Shown here: positions 24,860-33,543 of the stretch, piece after piece
Numbering within the stretch: position 1 is the first letter of the stretch
Layout of the letters: each line of letters begins with the position of its first letter
Assembly (NCBI RefSeq): GCF_023746555.1
Contig: NZ_CP098755.1
Span: forward strand, 2,367,001-2,431,000
Length of the DNA: 64,000 bases
Reading direction: 5' to 3'
Source: Brevibacillus ruminantium
GTDB taxonomy: Bacteria > Bacillota > Bacilli > Brevibacillales > Brevibacillaceae
Notes under the pieces: generated by a model
Seen by the model: the letters and a program-made list of their open reading frames with translations, nothing else
Told to the model about the DNA's origin: nothing
The model's database searches: none
Made by a program: the position numbers and the translations under genes

Positions 24860-26218
24860 TTACTGCCCGATGATAATCCGTTCCTTTGGATAATGATAGG
24901 AGACGGAGTAATCATCTTTTTTCAGGAAGAGCAGCAGATTTATAATGCCGATCCGTCCAATGACCATCATGATGATCAGAATCATTTTTCCTGTGCCGCT
25001 CAGTTCGGGGGTAATTCCCATCGACAAGCCCGTCGTCCCAAAGGCAGAACAGACCTCGAACAAGACCGCAGGAAGCGGGAGATTCTCGATCCACATCAGC
25101 GACAGCACCGCCGTCAAGACGAGCATGATCGCCACGAAAAAGACGATAAAGGAACGCATGATGTCCTCTTCGACTAATTCACGCCCAAACACCTTTACAT
25201 CTTTTCTGCCCCTCATGTAGGAAGCTACAGTGACTACCAGGACAAAAAAGGTGGTAGTCCGAATCCCGCCGCCTACACTGCTCGGGGAAGCGCCAATAAA
25301 CATCAAACAAGACATAATGACCGCGGTCGGCGTGGTCAGAATGCTGCTGTCCATAGTAGAGAGTCCGGCACTTCTCGTGGTAACAGACTGAAACAGAGAG
25401 AAAAAGAGTGCCTCATGCCAGTTTTTTCCTTGGAGGAAAGAATCTTTTTCAAACAGGAAAAAGAGCAGCGTCCCCAGTACAATCAGCAGAAAAAAGGTAA
25501 TTGTTGTAATCTTTGTGAACAAAGAGAAAGCAAAACGCCGGCCCATACGTCTGTGAGCGATGTAATTTTTCAGCTCGATCAATACAGGAAAGCCGACAGC
25601 TCCGCAGACGATCAGAAGCATAGTAATGGACTGCAAAATATAGTCTTTGGAGAAATCATGAAGGGAATTTCCGTAGATATCGAAGCCTGCGTTGGTAAAA
25701 GCGCTGACCGCAGCAAAAAATCCGTAATAAAAAGCTTCGTACCAGTCTTGGTGATAACCTGCGATCAGGAAGTAGCTGCCGAGCAAAATCGTTCCTGCTA
25801 ATTCAATGACCACAGCAAGCACGAGGATATTTCGCATCAAATCGACAAGCCCTGAAAGAGTCGGCCGGTTGTGATCGGTGGCAATCCATTTACGGTACTC
25901 CAATCCAATACGCTGTCCCAGCATCATCCAGAAAAAGGTGCCTAGTGTCATAATACCGATACCACCAATTTGAAAGAGCAGGGTGAGCAGTATCACGCCT
26001 CGTTGGTTAAATACCTCATGGATTGTTACGACGTTAAGACCTGTAACGCTAATCGCGCTGGCTGCCGTAAACAACGCATCTATGAAGGAAAGAGTAACGC
26101 CAGGAAGCTGAAAAAAGGGCAGCCACAGCAACAGCGATGCTACGAGAACACTGGCTAAATACAAAAATACAATAATTTGAACAGAACTAAATTTTCTTTT
26201 GTTATAGGTAATCGCCAA
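24860..26218 (-). CDS. ktrB: Trk/Ktr-type potassium uptake protein, KtrB-like
   Basis: About 452 residues. The frame opens at TTG 26239, but AGGAGG lies inside it (26228-26233), nine bases before another TTG at 26218, which is therefore the likely start. Some eight to ten membrane helices carry the four pore loops of the family, for example AVSAFTNAGFDIYG, VTTRSAGLSTMD, GASPSSVGGGIRTTTF and CSAFGTTGLSMGI. The filter glycines are in place. KtrB moves K+ coupled to Na+ and is normally gated by cytosolic KtrA, which is not encoded nearby. No c-di-AMP riboswitch was recognised upstream. Confidence 0.93.
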   Translation of the reverse strand: MAITYNKRKFSSVQIIVFLYLASVLVASLLLWLPFFQLPGVTLSFIDALFTAASAISVTGLNVVTIHEVFNQRGVILLTLLFQIGGIGIMTLGTFFWMMLGQRIGLEYRKWIATDHNRPTLSGLVDLMRNILVLAVVIELAGTILLGSYFLIAGYHQDWYEAFYYGFFAAVSAFTNAGFDIYGNSLHDFSKDYILQSITMLLIVCGAVGFPVLIELKNYIAHRRMGRRFAFSLFTKITTITFFLLIVLGTLLFFLFEKDSFLQGKNWHEALFFSLFQSVTTRSAGLSTMDSSILTTPTAVIMSCLMFIGASPSSVGGGIRTTTFFVLVVTVASYMRGRKDVKVFGRELVEEDIMRSFIVFFVAIMLVLTAVLSLMWIENLPLPAVLFEVCSAFGTTGLSMGITPELSGTGKMILIIMMVIGRIGIINLLLFLKKDDYSVSYHYPKERIIIGQ

Positions 26219-26333
26219 AAAAAACTGCCTCCTGATCAAGATTCATACCGGTAATCATACCGGAATCAAAGGCAACATGCAAAGTAAAGTGATGGTCGAT
26301 TTTTTAAATTTTCTATGACCCGATTTTTTGGCC

Positions 26334-26507
26334 TTATGGTCTCAGCCAACCACTCTGTCCATCAGCTTCTACAGAATCGCTTTGCTCGAGAAGTTCTTCG
26401 ATCTCACCACGGTCACCTTTGGCATTGATCAGCTCCACGAGTTGAATCAGTCCGGCGACGTCTTCTTCATCCCGTTCATGTAAGTCATCGCGAAAAGGCT
26501 CTTTCAT
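26334..26507 (-). CDS. 57-residue acidic protein, unknown
   Basis: ATG at 26507 with GGAGGTGCTGTC just before it. The product is strongly acidic (MKEPFRDDLHERDEEDVAGL, then GEIEELLEQSDSVEADG) and soluble, with a helical LIQLVELINAKGD core. No family recognised. It is divergent from a 38-codon gene at 26639, and the 130 bases between them probably hold both promoters. Confidence 0.55.
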   Translation of the reverse strand: MKEPFRDDLHERDEEDVAGLIQLVELINAKGDRGEIEELLEQSDSVEADGQSGWLRP

Positions 26508-26638
26508 GACAGCACCTCCAGGAATTGTCTGTTTCCTATAAGGTGCGCCTTGAAAGTGAAAAATATCACGGACCCTCTCTGCACATACTGATAGCAATCC
26601 GGTTTGACGGATAAAATTGAAGGCAGGAGGAAGAAACG

Positions 26639-26755
26639 ATGTCCAAAAATAAAAACGTCGATTTGCATAAACAGAGCAGCAAAGGGAAAGCAGCTGAAGT
26701 GGAGCCGCAGAATGACCGGGATGCCAAAGAGCACCAGCAAACAAAACGGGGATAA
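26639..26755 (+). CDS. 38-residue hydrophilic peptide, possible spore-type small protein
   Basis: ATG at 26639 behind GGAGGAAGAAACG, stop TAA at 26753-26755. The sequence (MSKNKNVDLHKQSSKGKAAE, then a Q/D/K-rich tail) has no hydrophobic core and resembles small acid-soluble spore-type peptides in composition only. The ribosome site is strong. Expression in the forespore is a guess and not shown by the promoter. Confidence 0.5.
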   Translation: MSKNKNVDLHKQSSKGKAAEVEPQNDRDAKEHQQTKRG

Positions 26756-26851
26756 AGGGTTCATTTTGTATAGCGTAAATGAAACCATAGTGATCACTCA
26801 TCCGTATTTTCTAGATAGAATGAACACCCAGTTAATAACGGGAGGGAAATC

Positions 26852-27169
26852 ATGATGATCGTAACGACAACAAATACGTTACAAGGCAGAGAGATTGCAG
26901 AGTACCTGGACATCGTAAGTGGAGAAGTGATTTTGGGGGCCAACGTTGTCCGTGACTTTTTGGCAGGAATCACGGATATTATTGGGGGACGCAGCGGGGC
27001 CTATGAAAGCAAATTGGCAGAGGGCAGGGAAATGGCCATTCGTGAGATGAAGGAGAAGGCAAGAGCACTCGGTGCCAATGCAGTTATCGGGGTTGATCTG
27101 GATTTTGAGACGCTGCGTGAAGGCATGATGATGGTGATCGCGACAGGTACTGCTGTCCGAGTAAAATAA
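26852..27169 (+). CDS. YbjQ family protein (UPF0145)
   Basis: 105 residues, complete. The family pattern is clear: [47 protein letters not shown] and the closing [15 protein letters not shown]. YbjQ proteins form pentameric rings of unknown function. The ATG pair follows GGAGGGAAATC. It is followed by a strong terminator. Confidence 0.92.
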   Translation: MMIVTTTNTLQGREIAEYLDIVSGEVILGANVVRDFLAGITDIIGGRSGAYESKLAEGREMAIREMKEKARALGANAVIGVDLDFETLREGMMMVIATGTAVRVK

Positions 27170-27266
27170 TCCGATTCGCAAGGGAAGACGTCCGATTATC
27201 TTATGGCTGTTGGCTTCACCAAAGAAATTTGTTTGTACAGCGGTGCCGTTTATACGCATAAAAAGG

Positions 27267-27306
27267 GAGCCAGGCCGACACAGTCAGGTCTGGCTCTTCT
27301 TTTTTG
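27267..27306 (+). terminator. Terminator of the ybjQ-like gene
   Basis: GAGCCAGGCC, a ten-base loop, GGTCTGGCTC, then TTCTTTTTT: a strong stem (one G-T pair) with T-run. Confidence 0.88.
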
Positions 27307-27382
27307 CACTTTACTCCTTTGTGCGAATAAGACTATGCTATAAAAAAGAAGGAATATTTGGACAGATAAGGAGGGACGATCG

Positions 27383-27706
27383 ATGAGCGTCAAAGAAACG
27401 ATCGACCGCTTAGCCGAAAAAATGAACGCGAACCCGGAGTATTTGGGAGGGCTTCAGGCCGTTTTCCATTTTCATTTGAAAGAGAGCGGCCTCTTCCAAA
27501 TTGCCTTTTCAGGAAATGCTGTTTCCGTTTGTGAAGGAGGACCAGATCAGGCAGCATGCTCTTTGGAGTTGTCTGACGCCAATTTTGTCAAGCTGGTCAA
27601 CGGAGAGCTCAATCCGACGACTGCCTTCATGATGGGAAAGCTCAAAATCAAAGGAGACCTGGGATTATCGTTGAAGCTGCAATCCATCCTGCAAAAATAC
27701 CAATGA
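27383..27706 (+). CDS. SCP2 sterol-binding domain protein
   Basis: 107 residues, a stand-alone SCP2 fold: SVKETIDRLAEKMNANPEYL, LKESGLFQIAFSGNAVSV, ACSLELSDANFVKLVNGELNPTTAFMMGKLKIKGDLGLSLKLQ. The NPTTAFMMGKLKIKGD strand-turn is the family signature. Such proteins bind lipids or acyl-CoA in a hydrophobic tunnel; the partner here is unknown. The ATG follows AGGAGGGACGATCG. Single gene with its own terminator. Confidence 0.9.
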   Translation: MSVKETIDRLAEKMNANPEYLGGLQAVFHFHLKESGLFQIAFSGNAVSVCEGGPDQAACSLELSDANFVKLVNGELNPTTAFMMGKLKIKGDLGLSLKLQSILQKYQ

Positions 27707-27728
27707 TTCTGTTGCTTAATATCCGCCC

Positions 27729-27780
27729 GGGCCGGCAGCATATTCGGCTGAAAAACTGCTGGCTTCGGCCCCCTTTTTTG
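27729..27780 (+). terminator. Terminator of the SCP2-domain gene
   Basis: GGGCCGGCAGCA pairs, with a bulge, with TGCTGGCTTCGGCCC, followed by TTTTTT. It lies 20 bases after the stop codon. Confidence 0.75.
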
Positions 27781-27864
27781 GGGATTAACTGAAAAAAGCT
27801 GGTCAATGATCAAATGACTGAGATAGAATAAGAAAAATGAACCAGACGCAAAATGAGGAGAACT

Positions 27865-28758
27865 ATGCGCCATTCATGTACGTTTTTAGCAGACGTCAAG
27901 AAATTGGACGAAAGTACCGTATTCTTTGATTTTTACCATCTAAGCAAACTACCGAAGCTGAACAGAGAATTGTTGAAGACGGCTGTGCTTCTGCCTCGTC
28001 ATTACTTTGACTACCTGTATTTCAACGGCGTGTTGGAAGTGGAAAATGAAAATGGCTATCATCCCTTGCAGCCTCAGTCGGCAGCGGTAGGGATGAATAT
28101 ACGCTCACTGGGAAGTACGGTTATTTTTGACATGTGCTTCTCCCCTCAAACATACAAGCTCTGGCAACATACGGATGTTGTCATCCATGACATATCCCTG
28201 CCTGCAGATACGTTTGAAGAGTATGTGTACAGGCTGGGCGCGATTAGCCGTTTCCGCTATCTCGGAAGGGTAGACGATCCTGTCATGGCTACGCAGCTTG
28301 GGGAGAGTGACCGGATTGAATTCAAACAAGATTTCTTGCTTTCAAAGAGCGGAATCATAAAGACAATCGTCGCTTTTGCCAACTCCAATAATGGAAATCT
28401 CTTCTTGGGAATCTCGGATGAAGGTGAAATCATCGGGGTAAACCACGAGCTGGAACATTATGGGGACCCAGACAAATACGTTCTGGCGATCACCCAGTAT
28501 ATCCAGGACAAAACCGTACCATTCTTGACCCCTTTTCCGAAGATCACCTTGAACAAAGTGCAAGATAAATACGTCGTCTCCATTTTTGTGGAAGTCGGCT
28601 CAGAGCTGTTTTGCGGACTGGACAAGAACAACGAAAAGTTCGTAGCAATCCGCACGAACAATCGCTCGGTCGTCGTAAAAGATCCACATCAAATTAGCGA
28701 GATTTATGTAAAACGCAAGTTGGGCAGTGAAATCAGCCGTCGATTAGGGCTTCTGTGA
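27865..28758 (+). CDS. AlbA_2/Schlafen-like domain protein with unrecognised N-terminal half
   Basis: 297 residues from the ATG at 27865 behind GAGGAG; the frame opens four codons earlier without a site. The C-terminal half (about 150-275) is an AlbA_2 domain: ESDRIEFKQDF, IIKTIVAFANSNNGNLFLGISDEGEIIGV and TLNKVQDKYVVSIFVEVG, the fold shared with Schlafen proteins. The first 145 residues (HSCTFLADVKKLDESTVFFDF, HYFDYLYFNGVLEVENENGY) match nothing I recognise and lack the usual helix-turn-helix. Stand-alone AlbA_2 proteins are found in regulation and in defence islands, but no other defence gene is near. Confidence 0.78.
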   Translation: MRHSCTFLADVKKLDESTVFFDFYHLSKLPKLNRELLKTAVLLPRHYFDYLYFNGVLEVENENGYHPLQPQSAAVGMNIRSLGSTVIFDMCFSPQTYKLWQHTDVVIHDISLPADTFEEYVYRLGAISRFRYLGRVDDPVMATQLGESDRIEFKQDFLLSKSGIIKTIVAFANSNNGNLFLGISDEGEIIGVNHELEHYGDPDKYVLAITQYIQDKTVPFLTPFPKITLNKVQDKYVVSIFVEVGSELFCGLDKNNEKFVAIRTNNRSVVVKDPHQISEIYVKRKLGSEISRRLGLL

Positions 28759-28799
28759 AGGTATCGGCACGAAGGCGAACACGATGGGGAGGTACCTGC

Positions 28800-29855
28800 A
28801 TGAAAGTGAAATTAGGTATGTATCTGTTTCCGGTATTGATGGCCGGTCTGCTGTTGGCTGGTTGCTCAGAAAACATGCAAGGCCAGCCGGCAGATATGAA
28901 AAAGCAGATAGATGCTGAACTGGGGTCGATTGAGAGGATTACTGTACTGTCCACGGATGGGGTAGAGGTTCCGTTGGAGTTGCCGACTTTTTTAAAGGAA
29001 CTGACCGAACAGGGAAGTGATTTGCAAAAGTCTGATCAGCCTTTGGCACGCGAAGAAATCAGGTACACGCTCGTTTTATACCGTGCCAAACTGGCTCCAC
29101 TGGTCGTTGAAATTGGGGAACAAGCCAGTCAATACGGGGAGAACACCTACAGAGGGCAGGGGGCTGTGAAGTTTTACCAGTGGATTTACAAACAGGCTGG
29201 AGTAGGGTTGCTCTCCGGGACATATCGGTCCACCGTCCTATCCGCAGTTGATTTGAACCAGACGCTCACGCTTGACAAAGACCAAACTTTCGCTGTTCAG
29301 GAAGTGTTAGTAACAGCAGAGCCTTTGATGGAAAAGGAACGGCATCAATACCCGCTGTATCCTTACTACCAAATGCGGGTGGATACGGGTGAGCGAATGC
29401 TCGATGCCACTTTGCTCACCCCGACCATGATCGCGGTTCCGTTTGGCCGCGAGACTCAGTATTATCGGATTCAGGGTTCTTTGTTCTCTCAATTTACGCA
29501 GTGGATGCCACCGCGCAAAATGACCGATGATTCGTTCCAGCAGCTCTATCAGGCTGCTACGATCCGGTTGATCGCAACTGGTGCCGAAGCCAAGGGGTCA
29601 GTGGAGAAAAAATCGACAGAAACGACAGTTGAACAGGGGATGGCTCATCATTGCGTTCGCCTGCTGAAAAACAGTACGCTCCTTTCGCAGGAACCGAAAA
29701 ACCATGGTGCTGAAAAGTATCAGCTTTCCTTTGCGGTGGGAGATACCGTGCATACCGTTTACTTTTATGACCGTTTCTTCCGATATCAGGAGAACTGGTA
29801 CGCTCAGGATAAGCTGGAGGAAGAGATTTTTCGATTGCTCGGTTCTAAGAAATAA
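28800..29855 (+). CDS. Lipoprotein of unknown family
   Basis: 351 residues from the ATG at 28800, preceded by GGGAGGTACCTGC; the frame runs 15 codons upstream without that site. The signal peptide (GMYLFPVLMAGLLLAGC) ends in a clear lipobox cysteine. The mature part has about 330 residues of mixed alpha/beta with no cysteines other than the lipid site and one near the C terminus. Repeated TVL/VPL strand patterns and paired aromatic residues (YPLYPYYQM, FFRYQENWY) suggest beta-sandwich folding. No family recognised. It is the last accessory gene before the conserved sucCD block. Confidence 0.72.
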   Translation: MKVKLGMYLFPVLMAGLLLAGCSENMQGQPADMKKQIDAELGSIERITVLSTDGVEVPLELPTFLKELTEQGSDLQKSDQPLAREEIRYTLVLYRAKLAPLVVEIGEQASQYGENTYRGQGAVKFYQWIYKQAGVGLLSGTYRSTVLSAVDLNQTLTLDKDQTFAVQEVLVTAEPLMEKERHQYPLYPYYQMRVDTGERMLDATLLTPTMIAVPFGRETQYYRIQGSLFSQFTQWMPPRKMTDDSFQQLYQAATIRLIATGAEAKGSVEKKSTETTVEQGMAHHCVRLLKNSTLLSQEPKNHGAEKYQLSFAVGDTVHTVYFYDRFFRYQENWYAQDKLEEEIFRLLGSKK

Positions 29856-29986
29856 AGGCTTTCTTATCATGATAAACACCTTTTATGGTCACGATAATCA
29901 GAGAAGATACAATCATGACACTACCACTTTTGCGAATTTTGTCGTAGAATAGTCATGTTGCACTGATTGTGGCGGTCTTTCCCATG

Positions 29987-30004
29987 CGCAAAAAGCATTT
30001 TGCG
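29987..30004 (+). promoter_or_regulatory. Hairpin in the sucC leader
   Basis: CGCAAAA-AGCA-TTTTGCG is a perfect short stem 30 bases ahead of the sucC ribosome site. A second perfect palindrome, TTATCATGATAA, lies at 29874-29885. They could be a terminator for the lipoprotein gene and a control element for sucC, but their role is not shown. Confidence 0.35.
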
Positions 30005-30047
30005 ACGGGGGAGCTGCTGATCTTTATCTGCCATAGGAGGATGGAGA

Positions 30048-31208
30048 ATGAACATTCATGAGTATCAAGGCAAAGAGATACTTAAGCAGTATGGTGTGAA
30101 AGTACCAGAGGGAAAAGTTGCCTTTACTGTCGATGAAGCAGTAGAAGCGGCCAAACAACTGGGCACGCAGGTCGTTGTGGTAAAAGCGCAAATCCATGCA
30201 GGCGGTCGCGGTAAGGCTGGCGGCGTAAAGGTTGCGAAAAACCTCGATGAAGTACGTACATACGCCCAAGAGATCCTCGGCAAGGTACTGGTAACTCATC
30301 AAACAGGCCCAGAAGGAAAAGAAGTGAAGCGCCTTCTGATCGAACAAGGCTGCGACATCAAAAAAGAATACTACGTAGGTGTAGTCGTTGACCGTGCGAC
30401 AGGAAGCGTTGTCATGATGGCATCCGAAGAAGGCGGTACGGAGATCGAGGAAGTAGCAGCGGCGACTCCGGAAAAAATCTTCAAGGAAGTTATCGATCCA
30501 GTTACTGGCTTGAATGCTTTCCAAGCACGTCGCTTGGCTTATGCCATTAACATTCCAAAAGAACTGATCAACAAGGCTGCCAAGTTCATGATGAGCTTGT
30601 ATCAAGCTTTCGTTGAAAAAGATTGCTCGATTGCTGAAATTAACCCACTCGTAGTAACAGGCGATGGCGAAGTGATGGCACTCGACGCCAAGCTGAACTT
30701 CGACAGCAATGCCCTGTATCGTCACGCTGACATCGTGGCTCTGCGCGACCTGGATGAAGAAGATGAAAAAGAAATTGAAGCTTCCAAGTTTGATCTCTCT
30801 TACATCGCTCTCGATGGAAACATCGGTTGCATGGTGAACGGTGCCGGACTTGCGATGGCTACGATGGACATCGTGAAGTTCTACGGTGGAGATCCTGCGA
30901 ACTTCCTCGATGTAGGTGGCGGCGCTACCGAAGAGAAAGTAACAGAAGCCTTCAAGATCATTCTTCGCGACGAAAAGGTAAAAGGAATTTTCGTCAACAT
31001 TTTCGGCGGCATCATGAAGTGCGATGTCATTGCGAACGGTGTTGTGAACGCTGCAAAACAAATCAAACTGGACAAACCTCTCGTTGTTCGCCTCGAAGGC
31101 ACCAACGTAGATCTGGGCAAGAAAATCCTCAACGAGTCCGGTCTGAATATCGTGGCTGCAGAGTCTATGGCTGACGGAGCAGAGAAAATCGTATCTTTGG
31201 TAAAGTAA
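30048..31208 (+). CDS. sucC: Succinyl-CoA synthetase, ADP-forming, beta subunit
   Basis: 386 residues, normal length. ATP-grasp domain: [39 protein letters not shown] and [19 protein letters not shown]. The C-terminal CoA-ligase domain has [19 protein letters not shown] and [17 protein letters not shown]. With SucD it makes ATP and succinate from succinyl-CoA in the TCA cycle. The ATG follows AGGAGGATGGAGA. sucD follows after 43 bases. The sucCD-dprA-topA order is the Bacillales one. Confidence 0.97.
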   Translation: MNIHEYQGKEILKQYGVKVPEGKVAFTVDEAVEAAKQLGTQVVVVKAQIHAGGRGKAGGVKVAKNLDEVRTYAQEILGKVLVTHQTGPEGKEVKRLLIEQGCDIKKEYYVGVVVDRATGSVVMMASEEGGTEIEEVAAATPEKIFKEVIDPVTGLNAFQARRLAYAINIPKELINKAAKFMMSLYQAFVEKDCSIAEINPLVVTGDGEVMALDAKLNFDSNALYRHADIVALRDLDEEDEKEIEASKFDLSYIALDGNIGCMVNGAGLAMATMDIVKFYGGDPANFLDVGGGATEEKVTEAFKIILRDEKVKGIFVNIFGGIMKCDVIANGVVNAAKQIKLDKPLVVRLEGTNVDLGKKILNESGLNIVAAESMADGAEKIVSLVK

Positions 31209-31251
31209 GCTAGGCAACTAGATACGTTAAAAAAGGTGGGAAAATTACGCG

Positions 31252-32154
31252 ATGAGTATTCTTGTTAATAAAAATACAAAAGTTATTACGCAAGGGATTA
31301 CAGGTGCAACGGGTCTGTTCCACACTCGCGGAGCCGTAGAATACGGTACACAAATGGTGGGCGGCGTTACACCAGGAAAAGGCGGAACCGAAGTTGACGG
31401 TATTCCGATTTTCAATACAGTAGCTGAAGCAGTAGCAAAAACAGGCGCAAACGCTTCTGTTATTTACGTTGCTCCTCCATTTGCTGCTGACGCGATCATG
31501 GAAGCAGTAGATGCTGAACTGGATCTCGTGATTTGCATCACCGAAGGTATTCCTGTCCTCGACATGGTAAAAGTAAAACGTTACATGGAAGGCAAGAAAA
31601 CCAAGCTGATCGGACCAAACTGCCCTGGCGTAATCACTCCGGGCGAGTGCAAAATCGGTATCATGCCTGGCTACATTCATACACCTGGTAAAGTCGGTAT
31701 CGTTTCCCGTTCTGGTACCTTGACATATGAAGCCGTACACCAAACCTCCACCCGCGGTATCGGTCAATCCACAGCGGTTGGAATTGGTGGTGACCCTGTA
31801 AAAGGCATGGAGTTCATTGACGTTCTGAAAATGTTCAATGAAGATCCAGACACGGAAGCTGTAATCATGATCGGTGAGATCGGCGGAACTGCAGAAGAAG
31901 AAGCAGCCGAGTGGATCGCAGCCAACATGAAAAAGCCTGTAGTCGGCTTCATTGGCGGTCAAACTGCACCTCCAGGAAAACGTATGGGCCACGCTGGTGC
32001 GATCATTTCTGGCGGAAAAGGTACAGCTGCTGAAAAAATCGCCAAGCTGGAAGAGTGCGGCGTACGCGTAGCAAAAACACCTGCCGTGATCGGGGAAACG
32101 CTGGTCGAAGTCCTGAAAGAACGCGGCATGCTCGACAAAGTAATGAGCAAATAA
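31252..32154 (+). CDS. sucD: Succinyl-CoA synthetase, alpha subunit
   Basis: 300 residues. The CoA-binding Rossmann domain begins [18 protein letters not shown]; the ligase half has [17 protein letters not shown] and [16 protein letters not shown]. The phosphohistidine lies in [14 protein letters not shown]. It partners SucC in succinyl-CoA ligation. Followed by a terminator at 32176. Confidence 0.97.
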   Translation: MSILVNKNTKVITQGITGATGLFHTRGAVEYGTQMVGGVTPGKGGTEVDGIPIFNTVAEAVAKTGANASVIYVAPPFAADAIMEAVDAELDLVICITEGIPVLDMVKVKRYMEGKKTKLIGPNCPGVITPGECKIGIMPGYIHTPGKVGIVSRSGTLTYEAVHQTSTRGIGQSTAVGIGGDPVKGMEFIDVLKMFNEDPDTEAVIMIGEIGGTAEEEAAEWIAANMKKPVVGFIGGQTAPPGKRMGHAGAIISGGKGTAAEKIAKLEECGVRVAKTPAVIGETLVEVLKERGMLDKVMSK

Positions 32155-32175
32155 TACAGGAACAGCACAGAAAAA

Positions 32176-32207
32176 GGACAGGCTCTATGCCTGTTCTTTC
32201 TTTTTGC
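32176..32207 (+). terminator. Terminator of sucCD
   Basis: GGACAGGC-TCTAT-GCCTGTTC followed by TTTCTTTTT, 22 bases after the sucD stop. Confidence 0.85.
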
Positions 32208-32306
32208 CTTCGTGCCTCATCTGTTGAGAGCGCAAATTTTCTAGAGCCCCCTACTGTCTCCAGCTACAATAACAGGCAAGAGAAGGATGGGAGGCATAGG
32301 GTATCC

Positions 32307-33437
32307 ATGAAAGATAAAAATAAGCGTAAGAGAGAAGAAACGAAGTGGTTTTACGCACTGTCTTGTGTGCCAGGTTTGGGCAGAAGAAAATTGCGTGAGC
32401 TTTATCAAATGTGCGGTTCGTTTCAAGAAGCGGGCAAAAAATGGGCCCAAATGGCTACGAAGATAGGCCTTACTGGCCCCCAAATCAAGCGTGGAGAAGG
32501 GATGTTAACAGCGGAGAGTGTTGAGGCGCAATTTCACAGTCTCCGACAGCGGGGTATCGGAATTGTCGGTTGCTGGGAAGAAGAGTTCCCGCCTTTGCTT
32601 CAGGCCATTCCAGATCCGCCTTTGGCTCTCTTTTATAAAGGGGATTTGGGATTAACCAGGGTTCCTGCGATTGGAGTTGTCGGTTCCAGAAAACCAACCC
32701 CGTACGGACGTGCAGCTTGTAGAAATTTGGTGAAACAGCTTAGTGCAGCGGGTCTTGTTGTCGTATCCGGTTTAGCCTACGGAATTGACGCGGAAGCTCA
32801 TCGAGAAACAATCAAAGAAGGCGGGGCGACCATCGGTGTACTGGGTTGTGGTATTGATATCATTTATCCTCCTGTCCATCGGGACTTGTATCAGGAGGTA
32901 GCCGCTACGGGTTTGCTCGTTTCAGAATACCCGCCAGGTACACCGCCAGTCCCAGGCTTGTTTCCAGAACGAAATCGCATTATCAGCGGGCTAGGCTTCG
33001 GTGTACTGGTGGTAGAGGCGGCAGAGAAGAGCGGTTCTCTGGTAACAGCCGATTGCGCACTGGAACAAGGACGAGAGGTTTTTGCGGTCCCAGGTCCGAT
33101 TTTTTCAGATGTCAGCGCAGGGCCGCATAACTTGATCAAACAAGGAGCAAAGCTAGTAACAGCAGTTGTTGATGTGCTGGAGGAACTGCCGTCTTTTCAG
33201 GAGTCAGACAACTCCGGGCATGTACAGAAAGGAAAGCATGGTGGACCAGAACTGACGATCCTGAGTGAAGACGAGCAAATGCTGATTGAGCATATTGGTC
33301 ATGAGCCCGTCCATCTCGATGAAATCAGCGAGATCGTTCAGGACAAGGGCACTGTCCACCTGTACCGAACTTTGCTGAATATGGAGAGTAAACAAGTGAT
33401 CACGAGCCTGCCCGGCGGGTATTATGTAAGAAGATAG
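32307..33437 (+). CDS. dprA: DNA-processing protein DprA (Smf)
   Basis: 376 residues from the ATG at 32307; the open frame extends back into sucD and past its terminator, so the longer start is rejected. The N-terminal SAM-like domain includes VPGLGRRKLRELYQMCG. The Rossmann core has VGSRKPTPYGRAACRNL, SGLAYGIDAEAH, GVLGCGIDIIYPP, FPERNRIISGLG and VVEAAEKSGSLVTADCA, and a C-terminal winged helix follows (about 310-375). DprA loads RecA on incoming single strands in transformation. GGGAGG lies 12 bases upstream, a longish spacing. Confidence 0.95.
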   Translation: MKDKNKRKREETKWFYALSCVPGLGRRKLRELYQMCGSFQEAGKKWAQMATKIGLTGPQIKRGEGMLTAESVEAQFHSLRQRGIGIVGCWEEEFPPLLQAIPDPPLALFYKGDLGLTRVPAIGVVGSRKPTPYGRAACRNLVKQLSAAGLVVVSGLAYGIDAEAHRETIKEGGATIGVLGCGIDIIYPPVHRDLYQEVAATGLLVSEYPPGTPPVPGLFPERNRIISGLGFGVLVVEAAEKSGSLVTADCALEQGREVFAVPGPIFSDVSAGPHNLIKQGAKLVTAVVDVLEELPSFQESDNSGHVQKGKHGGPELTILSEDEQMLIEHIGHEPVHLDEISEIVQDKGTVHLYRTLLNMESKQVITSLPGGYYVRR

Positions 33438-33543
33438 GCCCCATTTGGGGAGAGCCGCAACATCAATAGCTGCTTGTGTTTGACAAATTGGATAAGCATA
33501 TTTAATAATAGGGAGGATTCCTAACAGAAAGGGGAGGAAAAAA

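Noticed and set aside
30024-31217. 397-codon open frame on the minus strand covering all of sucC
   Set aside because: Exact antisense of a well-established gene; the frame stays open because of the codon bias of sucC. No ribosome site or family resemblance.
31210-31992. 260-codon antisense frame over sucD
   Set aside because: Same codon-bias effect; Cys/Phe/His-rich nonsense product.
32055-32306. N-terminal extension of DprA back into sucD
   Set aside because: It would cross the sucD coding end and its terminator; the family start and ATG are at 32307.
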